Shown: positions 7,194 through 15,389, numbered from the stretch's first letter. The stretch: DNA of 19,808 nucleotides from APNM01 sp040361335 (GCF_040361335.1 NZ_APNM01000026.1:1-19808), one strand, 5' to 3'. Notes: generated by a model from the letters alone, not told the origin. Numbers and translations: made by a program.

Positions 7194-8408
7194 CTAAGCT
7201 GCCTGTCCGGTGTCTTCCCGGTCGTCAGTGCGATCCGGGGGATACAGGTAGTCGCGCGTCAGCGGCACGGTGTCGTTGTCCAGCGCGAGCTGGAACTGGA
7301 ACACCACGAGGTCGCCCCACTCGAAGATCGCGCGGCAGCCGATCAGGTAGAACTCCCACATGCGGCAGAAACGCTCGCCCAGGCGCTCGGCGAATTCGCT
7401 CCGGGTCGCCTGGAAGCGCTGGTTCCAGGCCGCCAGGGTGCGGGCGTAGTGCTTGCGCCAGATCTCCAGGTCCGACAGCACCAGGCCGCTGTGCTCGATG
7501 GGCCGCGCGGTCTCGGACAGGGACGGGATGTAGCCGCCCGGAAAGATATGACGCTGGATCCAGCTCTGGCTGTCGGCCGGCGGGCCGCTGCGTCCGATGG
7601 TATGTATCAGCGCGCGGCCGCGCGGCGCGAGCAGCCCGTGCACGCTGTCGAAGAAGGTCTGGTACTGGGGGCGGCCCACGTGCTCGAACATGCCCACGCT
7701 GACGACGGCGTCGTAGTCGCCGTCGTGTTCGCGGTAATCCTGCAGCCGGAAGCGCACCCGGTCGTCCAGGCCCAGGTCCCGGGCACGACGCCGGGCCTCG
7801 TCGTACTGGTCCTGGGACAGGGTCAGGCCGGTAACCTCGACGCCGTGGTTGCGGGCCAGGTGGAACGCCATGCCGCCCCAGCCGCAGCCGATATCCAGCA
7901 CCCGCTCGCCCGGCGACAGGCAGAGCTTGCCGGCGATATGCCGGCACTTGGCCCGCTGGGCCGCCTCCAGGCTCATGTCCTCGCGCTCGAAGTAGGCGCA
8001 GGAATAGTGCAGGTCTTCGTCGAGGAATCGCCGGAAGAGTTCGGCGTCGAGATCGTAGTGGTGCTGGACGTTGCGCCGGGCTCGCAGCCGGCCGTTGGCC
8101 TCGCGCAGGAACCACAGCGCGGCGCGCAGCCAGCTCCGCAGGCGCGAGCCGCCGAAGTCGCCGCGGTTGCGGAAATAGAGCTCGAAGACGGGCAGCAGAC
8201 CGCCCTCGCCCGGCCACCAGTCGCCGTCCATGTAGGCCTCGCCGACGGCCATGTCGGGATCGCGCAGCAGACGCCCCAGCACGGCACGGCTGCGGAGATG
8301 GACGTGCGCCTCGGGGGCGCCCTCCCCGACCCGGTGCACCTCGCCGTCCGGCATGTGCACATGCAGGGTCCCGGTTCGAATCCAGCGTTCCAGAAGGCTC
8401 CAGCTCAT
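7194..8408 (-). CDS. cfa: Cyclopropane-fatty-acyl-phospholipid synthase
   Basis: A 404-residue S-adenosylmethionine-dependent enzyme that adds a methylene group across the double bond of unsaturated acyl chains in membrane phospholipids. The SAM-binding motif VLDIGCGWGG is at residues 170-179. Residues known from E. coli Cfa are present with the right spacing: Cys137 in HYSCAYF, Glu242 in MFEHVG, His269 and Ile271 in HTIG, and Tyr321 in KHYARTL, corresponding to the active-site and bicarbonate-binding residues. The N-terminal lipid-binding domain (1-110) is of the usual type. The ATG has CCGGAG about 8 bases upstream. It stands alone and is divergent from the small membrane protein gene. This modification usually accompanies stationary phase or stress. 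A fatty-acid methyltransferase of the same family is a less likely alternative. Confidence 0.95.
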   Translation of the reverse strand: MSWSLLERWIRTGTLHVHMPDGEVHRVGEGAPEAHVHLRSRAVLGRLLRDPDMAVGEAYMDGDWWPGEGGLLPVFELYFRNRGDFGGSRLRSWLRAALWFLREANGRLRARRNVQHHYDLDAELFRRFLDEDLHYSCAYFEREDMSLEAAQRAKCRHIAGKLCLSPGERVLDIGCGWGGMAFHLARNHGVEVTGLTLSQDQYDEARRRARDLGLDDRVRFRLQDYREHDGDYDAVVSVGMFEHVGRPQYQTFFDSVHGLLAPRGRALIHTIGRSGPPADSQSWIQRHIFPGGYIPSLSETARPIEHSGLVLSDLEIWRKHYARTLAAWNQRFQATRSEFAERLGERFCRMWEFYLIGCRAIFEWGDLVVFQFQLALDNDTVPLTRDYLYPPDRTDDREDTGQAA

Positions 8409-8426
8409 GGCGCGCTCCGGTGTGGA

Positions 8427-8442
8427 TTAACGCTTTCTTAAC
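8427..8442 (-). promoter_or_regulatory. Direct repeat GTTAA-N6-GTTAA upstream of cfa
   Basis: On the minus strand, two GTTAA half-sites start 11 bp apart, one helical turn, about 20 bp before the cfa start codon. Direct repeats with this spacing are the usual form of OmpR/CpxR-type response-regulator sites. A weak promoter (TTGCGT, 17 bp, TATGTT; 8440-8468 minus strand) would overlap it. Both are tentative. Confidence 0.28.
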
Positions 8443-8487
8443 ATACCGCCCGACCGAACGGCACGCAAAGCGCCCCCGCTCGCGGCC

Positions 8488-8496
8488 TGCTACGAT
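8488..8496 (+). promoter_or_regulatory. Probable extended -10 promoter for the small membrane protein gene
   Basis: TGCTACGAT is an extended -10 element (TGn plus TACGAT, 4 of 6 to consensus). It is very like the one before gspG. It would start transcription near 8503, leaving about 30 nt of leader with GGAAGGAG just before the start codon. No recognisable -35 was found. Confidence 0.4.
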
Positions 8497-8532
8497 GCCG
8501 CCCTCATCGAACCATCGGAAGGAGTCGATTCC

Positions 8533-8898
8533 GTGACCGGAACCCAATCCATCGCCCTGCGGCTGCTGGTCGCCGTGGGCATCGCCCTGTGCGGCTACGG
8601 CGGTTACCAGTGGTATCAGGTCGACGAACCCACGGCGGAGGAGATGCGGTTGTCGGTCGAGGCCAACTATTACGCCGATCTCGCCCGCATGCAGGCGCGC
8701 CAACCCGGCGTCGAGCTCGACCTGACGGAAGAATGGAAGGACAAGCACCGCCAGGCCATCCGCGAGGAGATCGAGGCCATGGTCGAGCACGAACGCGAGA
8801 CCGCCCGCTCCTGGTTCCTGGTCGGCATCGCGGTACTGATCTTCAGCCTCGGCCGGATGTTCGCGGCGCCGTTGTTCGGTCACCGTGGCAAGGAATGA
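8533..8898 (+). CDS. Small two-helix inner-membrane protein of unknown function
   Basis: A 121-residue protein that I do not recognise. A hydrophobic segment at about residues 8-25 and another at about 93-112 flank a charged, mostly helical middle part (30-92) rich in Glu, Arg and Ala, with DLTEEWKDKHRQAIREEIE in its centre. The likely topology is both ends in the cytoplasm with a periplasmic helical loop, or the reverse. No metal or catalytic motif is seen. The GTG start is well supported by GGAAGGAG about 8 bases upstream and by an extended -10 element. It is a single gene, divergent from cfa and convergent with the RND pump gene, and its stop codon is only 3 bp from repeat copy B. The codon pattern and the clean ribosome site make it likely to be real. 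Confidence 0.8.
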   Translation: MTGTQSIALRLLVAVGIALCGYGGYQWYQVDEPTAEEMRLSVEANYYADLARMQARQPGVELDLTEEWKDKHRQAIREEIEAMVEHERETARSWFLVGIAVLIFSLGRMFAAPLFGHRGKE

Positions 8899-8949
8899 AT
8901 AATCCGCAGATGGACGCAGATTGACGCCGATATTTTTTACGCCCCCGAT

Positions 8950-8975
8950 CGGGAAACCGTGGATTCCCGGCTTTT
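8950..8975 (+). terminator. Possible weak terminator hairpin
   Basis: A perfect 6-bp stem, CGGGAA with TTCCCG (8950-8955 and 8964-8969), encloses an 8-nt loop and is followed by GCTTTT. It could end transcription from the small membrane protein gene. The stem is short and the T run is only four bases, so the call is weak. Confidence 0.3.
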
Positions 8976-8994
8976 AGGCGACCAGTTTTTTTCA

Positions 8995-9016
8995 GCCACC
9001 GGCTTCGGCCGATGGC
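8995..9016 (+). other. Stable hairpin with a TTCG tetraloop
   Basis: GCCACCGGC and GCCGATGGC (9 bp, one C/A mismatch on this strand and a U-G wobble on the other) close a TTCG loop with a C-G pair, the very stable cUUCGg form. A run of eight T lies just upstream (8985-8992). On the minus strand that becomes an A run after the stem, so it is not a standard terminator in either direction. It lies inside repeat copy B. Confidence 0.5.
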
Positions 9017-9075
9017 GTATTCGATCCCTGCCTTTCAATCTGCGTCATCTGCGTTCATCGGCGGATCAATTACCG

Positions 9076-12000
9076 CTATGCCTGGACCTCCGCGGTTTCC
9101 GCGCTGTCGTCCGAGGCCAGCAGCATGTAGATCGCCGGCACCACGAACAGGGTGAACAGCGTGCCGATGCTCATGCCGGCCACGATCACCAGGCCCATGG
9201 AGAAACGCGCCGACGCGCCGGCCCCGCTGGCGAGAATCAGCGGCACCACGCCGAATACCGTGGAGGCCGTGGTCATCAGGATGGGCCGCAGGCGCAGGGC
9301 CGCCGCCTCCTCGATGGCCGCGCGCTTGGCCAGGCCCTGGTCGCGTTGGAGCTGGTTGGCGAACTCCACGATCAGGATGCCGTGCTTGCTGATCAGACCG
9401 ATCAGGGTGATCAGGCCCACCTGGGTGTAGATGTTCACGGTGGTGAACCCCAGGGTGATGAACAGCAGCGCGCCGGCCACCGACATGGGCACGGTCACCA
9501 GCATGATCACCGGATCGCGGAACGACTCGAACTGTGCCGCAAGCACCAGGAAGATGATGATCACCGCGAAGAAGAAGGTGATCACCAGGGTGTTGCCCTC
9601 CTGCACGAACTGCCGCGACTGACCGGCGTAGTCGGTCTTGTAGTCCTGCGGCAGAACCTCGGCCGCGGTGCGCTCCAGGAAGTCCAGGGCCTCGCCCATG
9701 GTGACGCCGGGCGCCGGCACCGCCGCCAGGGTGGCCGCGTTGAGCTGCTGGAATCGCTTGAGATTACGCGGCTCGACGGTCTTCTCCAGGTGCACGACGG
9801 CCGACATCGGCACCATGCCGCCGTCGGCACTGCGCAGGTAATAGTCCTGGAGCTGCTCGGGGTTAAGCCGATCGCCGCGCCGGACCTGGGGCGTGACCTC
9901 GTAGGCCCGGCCCTGGATCGAGAAGCGATTGACGAAATTGCCGCCGAGCATGGTGGCCAGCTCGCCGCCGACGTCGCGCATGGTCAGCCCGAGATCGGCG
10001 ACCGCCTCGCGGTCGATCTGCACCTCGACCTGGGGCCGGTCGAACTTGAGGTCCAGGTCGGTGTACACGAACAGGCCGCTCTGCTGGGCCCTGGCCGCGA
10101 CCTCGTCCACGGCCTCGCGCATGCGATCCGGCTCGGCGGTGGCGCCGACCACGAACTGGACCGGCAGACCGCCCCCGCTGCCGGGCAGCGGCGGCCGCTC
10201 GAACACGGCGGTATCGACGCCCGCGACCTGACGCAGGGTCTCCTGCAGCTCGGGCTTGATCTCCATCTGGGTGCGCTCGCGCTGCCCCCAGGGCACTAGC
10301 TGCATGCCCGAGATGGCACGGTTGGTCGAAGCGGCGCTGCCGCCGCCCCCGAAGCCGTTGACCAGGAAATAGCGCTTGTACTCGGGGAAATCCTTGTACA
10401 GCTCCGTCATTTCCCTGGTGTATTGCTCCAGCATCGGCAGCGACGCATTCGGCTGCGCGGTGGCCTGCACGAACAGGATGCTCTGGTCCTCGGTCGGCGC
10501 CAGCTCGCCCTCGGCGGTGGTGAACAGGAAATAGCAGCTCACCAGGACCGTCACGGCGAACACGTAGGTCACCGGCCGGTAGTCCAGGGAGTTGTGCAGC
10601 CGGCGCTCGTAGAAATCCTTGAGCCGGTCGAACTGGCGATCGAGCCAGTGCGCGAAGCCGCCGTTGTCGCCGGTCTCCGGCTTGAGCACCTTGGAGCAGA
10701 GCATCGGCGAGAAGGTGATCGCCACGATGCCGGAGATGAATACCGCGCCCGCCAGGGTGAAGGCGAACTCGGTGAACAGACTGCCCGTGAGGCCGCCCGT
10801 GAAGCCGATCGGCAGGTACACCGCGATCAGGGTCAGGGACATGGCGATGATCGCCGTGCCCAGCTCGCGGGCGCCGCGGATCGCCGCATCGAACGGCTTC
10901 ATGCCGTCCTCGATGTGGCGGTGGATGTTCTCCACCACGATGATGGCGTCGTCGCAGACCAGGCCGATCGCCAGCACCAGCGCCAGCAGGGTCAGCAGGT
11001 TGATCGAGAAACCGAACAACAGCATCGCGATGCCGACGCCGATCAGCGACAGCGGGATCGCCAGGGCCGGCACCAATACCGAGCGCAGCGACCCCATGAA
11101 CAGGAAGATCACGAAGGTCACGATCGCCAGCGCCAGGCCCAGCGTGAATACCACCTCGCCGATGGCGTCCTCGATGTATTCGGTGGCGTCGTAGACGATC
11201 GAGCCGTTGAGCCCCTCGGGGAACTGCGCCTGCAGCTCGGGAAAGCGTTCGCGGACCGCCTGGATGACGGTCAGCTCGTTGGCCTGCGGCAACACCGTGA
11301 TGCCGATGAACGGCCCGCGATGCCCGGAATTGATGGCGCTGGAGTCGTAGCTCTCGGCGCCCAGCTCGACCTCGGCGACATCGCCGAGACGGACCAGGGT
11401 GCCGTCGGACTCGCGCAGTACCAGGTCGCGGAACTCGCGTTCGGTGGTGAGATCCGTATTGGCGTCGAGCGCCACGCTGATCATGTCGCCCTTGGTCTTG
11501 CCTATGGCCGCCAGGAAATTGTTCTCGGCCAGGCGCGCCCGCACCTCCGAGGGCGTCATGTCGTAGGCCGCCAGCCGGTTCGGATCGAGCCAGATGCGCA
11601 TGGCGAAACGGCGTCCGCCCAGCACCTCGGCCTTCTCCACGCCGGCGATGGTCGACAGCTCCGGCACCACGACGCGGTTGAGGTAGTCCGTGATCTCGTT
11701 GGACTCCATCACGTCGCTGGTGTAGCTCATGTACATCGACGCGGTGGTTTCGCCCACCTGGACGTCGATCACCGGGTCCTCCGAGGCTTCGGGAAGCTCG
11801 GAGCGCACCTTGTTCACCTTGGAGGTGATCTGGGTGAGGGCCTCGACCGGATCGTAGTTCAGCTCCAGGTTGGCGCTGATGATGGACACGCCCTGGGCGC
11901 TGGTGGATTCCAGGTAGTCGATACCGTCCGCGGAGGCGATCTCCTTCTCCAGCGGCGTGGTGATGAAGCCCTTGACCAGCTCGGCGTCGGCGCCGACGTA

Positions 12001-12150
12001 GGTCGTCTGCACCGTGACCACGGCCTTGTCCGACTGCGGGTACTGGCGCACCGTCAGGTCGAAGTACGCGCGCAGTCCCACGAGCAGGATCAGCAGGCTG
12101 ACCACGGTGGCGAGCACCGGGCGCCGGATGAATATGTCGGTGAAGTGCAT
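9076..12150 (-). CDS. RND multidrug efflux permease (HAE1/AcrB-like)
   Basis: A 1024-residue inner-membrane proton-driven pump with the internal duplication of the RND family: 12 membrane helices and two large periplasmic loops (about 35-335 and 555-855). The paired aspartates of helix 4 are present (GLVCDDAIIVVEN, Asp400 and Asp401), as is the lysine of helix 10 (LIGLISKHGILIVEF, Lys922). Together these form the proton relay in AcrB. The RPILMTTASTVFGVVPL segment (955-971) is also conserved. It lacks the signatures of heavy-metal (CusA) pumps, so drugs, detergents or other hydrophobic compounds are likely substrates, but none can be named. The start lies 26 bp after the MFP stop, with a poor ribosome site. 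It is the last gene of tetR-tolC-MFP-RND. Confidence 0.96.
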   Translation of the reverse strand: MHFTDIFIRRPVLATVVSLLILLVGLRAYFDLTVRQYPQSDKAVVTVQTTYVGADAELVKGFITTPLEKEIASADGIDYLESTSAQGVSIISANLELNYDPVEALTQITSKVNKVRSELPEASEDPVIDVQVGETTASMYMSYTSDVMESNEITDYLNRVVVPELSTIAGVEKAEVLGGRRFAMRIWLDPNRLAAYDMTPSEVRARLAENNFLAAIGKTKGDMISVALDANTDLTTEREFRDLVLRESDGTLVRLGDVAEVELGAESYDSSAINSGHRGPFIGITVLPQANELTVIQAVRERFPELQAQFPEGLNGSIVYDATEYIEDAIGEVVFTLGLALAIVTFVIFLFMGSLRSVLVPALAIPLSLIGVGIAMLLFGFSINLLTLLALVLAIGLVCDDAIIVVENIHRHIEDGMKPFDAAIRGARELGTAIIAMSLTLIAVYLPIGFTGGLTGSLFTEFAFTLAGAVFISGIVAITFSPMLCSKVLKPETGDNGGFAHWLDRQFDRLKDFYERRLHNSLDYRPVTYVFAVTVLVSCYFLFTTAEGELAPTEDQSILFVQATAQPNASLPMLEQYTREMTELYKDFPEYKRYFLVNGFGGGGSAASTNRAISGMQLVPWGQRERTQMEIKPELQETLRQVAGVDTAVFERPPLPGSGGGLPVQFVVGATAEPDRMREAVDEVAARAQQSGLFVYTDLDLKFDRPQVEVQIDREAVADLGLTMRDVGGELATMLGGNFVNRFSIQGRAYEVTPQVRRGDRLNPEQLQDYYLRSADGGMVPMSAVVHLEKTVEPRNLKRFQQLNAATLAAVPAPGVTMGEALDFLERTAAEVLPQDYKTDYAGQSRQFVQEGNTLVITFFFAVIIIFLVLAAQFESFRDPVIMLVTVPMSVAGALLFITLGFTTVNIYTQVGLITLIGLISKHGILIVEFANQLQRDQGLAKRAAIEEAAALRLRPILMTTASTVFGVVPLILASGAGASARFSMGLVIVAGMSIGTLFTLFVVPAIYMLLASDDSAETAEVQA

Positions 12151-12176
12151 AGACGGTTATCCGTTGCGTGCCCGGG

Positions 12177-13304
12177 TCAGTAGTTGTCGACGTTCTCGGG
12201 GTCGGCCTCGTTCTCGGGCAGGTTCTCGTTGTCGATCTTCACGCGCGCGCCGGAGCGCAGCTTGTGGTGACCGACCACGACCACCCGCGCGCCCGCGTCC
12301 AGACCGTCCAGGATCTGCACCTGGTCGCCCCGCGTGTCGCCGGTCTTGACCGTACGGCGCTCGGCCACGAGGCGGGTCTCGCCGTCCTCGCCTTCCTTCT
12401 CGACCACCACCCAGACACCATCGCCGTACGGGTTGTAGGAAATGGCCGTCTGGCGCACCGTCAGGTAGGACTGCGGCTCGCCGAGTGTCAGCTCAACGTT
12501 GCCGTACATGCCCGGCCGCAGGCGTTCATCCGGATTGGCCACCCGGGCCCGGACCCGAAAGGTACGGGTACCGCGGTCCAGGGCCGGGCTCACGGCCTGC
12601 ACCTCGCCCTCGAAACGGCCCTCGTAGCCGGCCACCTCGACCGCCACGCGCTCGCCGACGACAATGTCGGACACCCGTTTCTGGGGCACGTTGAAATCGA
12701 TATAGATCGGGTCGAGGGCCTGCAGCGACACCATCTCGGCACCGGGACCGACATACTGGCCCAGGTCCACCTGGCGGATACCGAGCCGGCCGTCGAACGG
12801 GGCGCGGATCTCCTTCTTGGCGATCACGGCCTCCTGCGCCGCGACCGCCGCCCGGGCCTGGTCGTAGGTCGCCCGGGCCTCGTCGAAAGCGGCCGCCGAG
12901 CCCAGGTCACGCTCGCGCAGGCGCTTCTTGCGTTCGTAGGTGACGCGCGCCAACTCGGCGTCGGCGCGCAGGCCTTCCAGCTCGGCGCGGTCGGCGGAGG
13001 TATCCAGGGCCACCAACAGGTCGCCGGCGGCGACGGTGTCCCCGGACTCGAACTCGATACGGCGCACGACACCGGCCAACTCGGTGCTGACCGCGACGCC
13101 GCGCACCGCCCGCAGCTCGCCCGTGACCCGCAACTCCTTCTGCCACTCGGCCGTGTCCAGTTCGACCGTGCCCACGGTGACCGGCGGCGGCTCCATGTTC
13201 GCCAGGAACTGGTCGATCTGGTAACCGACGAAGGCCTTCCAGCCGAACACGCCCCCGAATACCACGACGAGGGCGACGATGACGATGAGCATGCGTTTGC
13301 GCAT
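12177..13304 (-). CDS. RND efflux periplasmic adaptor (membrane fusion protein)
   Basis: A 375-residue adaptor linking the RND pump to TolC. An N-terminal hydrophobic segment (about 4-21) has no lipobox cysteine, so it is probably anchored by this helix and not by lipid. The order of domains is normal: a lipoyl half (VRRIEFESGDTVAAGDLLVAL, 80-100), a helical hairpin (about 102-170), the second lipoyl half (EIRAPFDGRLG), beta-barrel, and membrane-proximal domain. The hairpin carries the RLS motif used by AcrA to dock with TolC: Arg125, Leu129 and Ser136 with exact 4- and 7-residue spacing. The ATG has GGGAG 7-8 bases upstream, inside the end of tolC, and the gap to the tolC stop is 3 bp. The acidic tail (360-375) is not part of the family core. 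Confidence 0.95.
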   Translation of the reverse strand: MRKRMLIVIVALVVVFGGVFGWKAFVGYQIDQFLANMEPPPVTVGTVELDTAEWQKELRVTGELRAVRGVAVSTELAGVVRRIEFESGDTVAAGDLLVALDTSADRAELEGLRADAELARVTYERKKRLRERDLGSAAAFDEARATYDQARAAVAAQEAVIAKKEIRAPFDGRLGIRQVDLGQYVGPGAEMVSLQALDPIYIDFNVPQKRVSDIVVGERVAVEVAGYEGRFEGEVQAVSPALDRGTRTFRVRARVANPDERLRPGMYGNVELTLGEPQSYLTVRQTAISYNPYGDGVWVVVEKEGEDGETRLVAERRTVKTGDTRGDQVQILDGLDAGARVVVVGHHKLRSGARVKIDNENLPENEADPENVDNY

Positions 13305-13307
13305 GGG

Positions 13308-14711
13308 TTACTCCCGGTCCACTCCGGCCTCGGCCCCCTCCCCGCCGGCATCGGCGAGGCGGGCGTCCAGCCGCATCAGGTCTTCGGTCGACAGGATGCC
13401 GGCGGTGAGCTTGAGCTCGACCACGCCGGCCAGGAATCCGTAACGGGCGCTGGCCCGGTCGGTCAGCGCGCTGTACAGGTCGCGGCGGGCGTCCAGCACG
13501 TCCGCCTGGGTGCGTTCGCCCACCTCGAACTCGGCCTCCACGCTCTCCAGGGCGACGCGGGCCGAGGCCACCGCCCGATCCAGCGCCCGCACCCGCGCGA
13601 TCGCGCTCTCGACCCGGCGATAGGCATTGCGGGCGGCGGTGGCGATCTCGCGGCGGGTATTCGCCAGTTCGGCGTGCGACTGATCGTAGAGCGCGCGCGC
13701 CTCGCGCACCTCGGAGCGGGTCCGGCCGCCGCCGAAGAGCTGCCAGGTGGCCTCCAGGCCCACGCTGGTGTCGTTGGCGGCCTGGCCGAACACGAACTCG
13801 GTGTCGTCGGTGTCGGTGTACTCGGCCACCAGGTCCACGGTCGGCAGCAGGCCCGACTGGCGCCGCGTGATCTCGTCCTCGGCGATATCCGCCTGCTGCA
13901 GGGCGGCCAGGTAGACCGCGTTGTACTGCATGGCGATGTCCACCCATTCCGCCGGGCTGCGCGGCTCGGGCGGCTGCAGGGGGATGTCGCCGGCGATATC
14001 CGGCAGCGTGCGATACCACTGCCCCGTGAGCCGGCGCAGTTGCTCGCGCGCCTCGTCGAGCGCGGTCCGTGCCTCGATGATCCGGGATTCCGCCAGGTCG
14101 AACGCGGCCTGGGCCTCGCGGTAGGCGGTGACCGAGACCTCGCCCACCTCGTAGCGGCCCTCGGTGCGCTCCAGATCGCTGGCGATGGCCGCACGCTCCT
14201 CGCGCGTGAACTCGTACTGCGCGCGGGCATCCAGGTAATCGATGTAGGCCTGCATCACCCGGGCACGGAGCTGGGTCTGCGCGGATTTGAAATCCAGCTC
14301 GGCGACGGTGACCCGCTTGCGGCCCTGGCGGAGCTGGGCCGGGATGCCCCAGTCGAACAGCGGCTGGCGCAACGCCACCCCGAACTGCTCGGAGCGGAAA
14401 CTGTCCTCGAAGGGCGGCGTCGGTGCCCCGGTGGTACCGCCGCTGCTGCCGGACCGCTCCGAGAACGGACTCTGCGTGACCTCGCGGTCCACTTCCGAGA
14501 CACTGGCGCTGGCCGACAGCGTGGGCAGCGCCGCGGCGCGGGCCTGCGGATAGGCCTCGCGGCCGGCGCGCACGGCGGCCTCGGCGCTCGCGAACTGGGC
14601 GTCGTGTTCCTGGGCGAGCCGATAGATGTCGGCCAACGCACCGGCGTCCGCCGGCCCGGCCGCCGCCAGCAACAGCGCCGCGGCGCCGACCGTGCCTGCA
14701 AATATCCTCAT
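13308..14711 (-). CDS. TolC-family outer-membrane efflux channel
   Basis: A 467-residue outer-membrane factor. A signal peptide (about 1-23, ending ADA) is followed by the duplicated TolC repeat: two long helical hairpins and two beta-hairpins forming the trimeric barrel and periplasmic tunnel. The first half contains ALRQPLFDWG (about 113-122) and the second half ATWQLFGGGRTRSEV, the equivalent beta-strand/helix junctions of each repeat. GEVSVTAYREAQAAFDLAES and GERTQADVLDARRDLYSA are the matching helix-turn segments. The length is near that of E. coli TolC. The ATG overlaps the tetR stop (ATGA), with a GGGGGAG ribosome site. Being encoded with the pump, it is probably a dedicated channel. 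It could also serve a type I exporter elsewhere, as TolC does. Confidence 0.93.
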   Translation of the reverse strand: MRIFAGTVGAAALLLAAAGPADAGALADIYRLAQEHDAQFASAEAAVRAGREAYPQARAAALPTLSASASVSEVDREVTQSPFSERSGSSGGTTGAPTPPFEDSFRSEQFGVALRQPLFDWGIPAQLRQGRKRVTVAELDFKSAQTQLRARVMQAYIDYLDARAQYEFTREERAAIASDLERTEGRYEVGEVSVTAYREAQAAFDLAESRIIEARTALDEAREQLRRLTGQWYRTLPDIAGDIPLQPPEPRSPAEWVDIAMQYNAVYLAALQQADIAEDEITRRQSGLLPTVDLVAEYTDTDDTEFVFGQAANDTSVGLEATWQLFGGGRTRSEVREARALYDQSHAELANTRREIATAARNAYRRVESAIARVRALDRAVASARVALESVEAEFEVGERTQADVLDARRDLYSALTDRASARYGFLAGVVELKLTAGILSTEDLMRLDARLADAGGEGAEAGVDRE

Positions 14712-15340
14712 TCGTCGTCTCCCCCGGCAGAATCGCCGACGCCCCGCAGCAGCAGGTCGCGCAGCATGGTCACGTAGCGCTCGCGCTCGTCCACGAAATC
14801 CACCCCCGGCAGGTGCCGGATCACCTGGCGGCAGTGCAACAGCATCACGTTGGCCGACAACAGCAGATAGGCCAGGAAGCTGGCGTCGAGGCGCGGCGCG
14901 CCCGCGGTGTCGTGCTGGATGTCCGAGAACAGGGCGGTCAGCGTCGCGAACTCGTTACTGAACACGTCCTCGGCCAGGGCTTCGGAGCGGCCGGGACCGG
15001 ATTCCAGCACTTCCCGGAAAATCAGGCGCGAGCGGCACTCGTCCTCGAACAACAGGGACAGGGACGCCCGTACCGCCTGCTCTATCTTTTCGGACGGGTC
15101 GTCGTCCGAATCGAGCAGGCGCGAGAATTCGTCGGTGAGCCGTTCCGTGGCCGCGCGCATGACTGCGAAGTATAGTCCCTGCTTGTTACCGTAATGGTGA
15201 AAGATGTTCGCCTTGCTCGACCCGGCGCGCTCGGCGATGGCGCTGATCGAGACCGCCTCGAAGCCGCGTTCCGCGAAAAGATCCTTGGCGGCGAGCAGTA
15301 TCTCCTCCGCCCCTGCGCTGTCCGCGGAACCGCTGTGCAT
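14708..15340 (-). CDS. TetR-family transcriptional repressor of the efflux operon
   Basis: A 210-residue regulator. The DNA-binding helix-turn-helix spans about residues 14-58: EEILLAAKDLFAERGFEAVSISAIAERAG leads (in two pieces) to the recognition helix SSKANIFHHYGNKQGLYFAV, the standard TetR pattern. The C-terminal part (80-200) is helical and would hold the ligand and dimer surfaces. It has no recognisable ligand signature. I chose the ATG at 15340, which has GGGAAG seven bases upstream. The frame can be extended to a TTG at 15418, but that would run over the promoter and operator. It is the first gene of its own operon, so it is probably autoregulated and induced when pump substrates bind it. 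Confidence 0.94.
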   Translation of the reverse strand: MHSGSADSAGAEEILLAAKDLFAERGFEAVSISAIAERAGSSKANIFHHYGNKQGLYFAVMRAATERLTDEFSRLLDSDDDPSEKIEQAVRASLSLLFEDECRSRLIFREVLESGPGRSEALAEDVFSNEFATLTALFSDIQHDTAGAPRLDASFLAYLLLSANVMLLHCRQVIRHLPGVDFVDERERYVTMLRDLLLRGVGDSAGGDDE

Positions 15341-15369
15341 CACTTCCCGTCCGTGCCCCGAGCCGGGCT

Positions 15370-15385
15370 GACCGATCGATCGGTC
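15370..15385. promoter_or_regulatory. Perfect 16-bp palindrome, probable TetR operator
   Basis: GACCGATCGATCGGTC is a perfect palindrome centred between 15377 and 15378, about 30 bp upstream of the tetR start codon. It overlaps the expected transcription start of the promoter at 15390-15418. Size, symmetry and position are those of TetR-family operators, so binding by the tetR product is the natural inference. Confidence 0.65.
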
Positions 15386-15389
15386 CGGG

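Larger units (their letters stand above)
8902..9066. repeat. 10-bp-period inverted repeat, copy B, with a 105-bp core
   Basis: The arms at 8902-8931 and 9037-9066 carry three 10-bp NNACGCMGAT-type units each; the right arm has lost one base in its inner unit. The outer units are ATCCGCAGAT and, inverted, ATCCGCCGAT. Unlike copies A and C, the arms are separated by 105 bp holding two smaller hairpins (8950-8969 and 8995-9016). The element fills the gap between converging genes, 3 bp from the stop of the small membrane protein and 9 bp from that of the RND gene. Confidence 0.72.

Noticed and set aside
7225..8883. A 552-codon minus-strand frame spanning cfa and the small membrane protein gene
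   Set aside because: It is out of frame with cfa and antisense to the small gene, runs through the divergent promoter region, and lacks any motif or ribosome site.
8985..9016. TTCG hairpin as a classical intrinsic terminator
   Set aside because: The T run lies upstream of the stem on the plus strand, and the minus strand has an A run after the stem. Neither direction gives stem followed by U tract.
10423..14777. Long plus-strand frames (10423-12183 and 12168-14777)
   Set aside because: They are antisense to the RND, adaptor and TolC genes and translate to repetitive His/Asp/Gln/Arg-rich sequence without family features.
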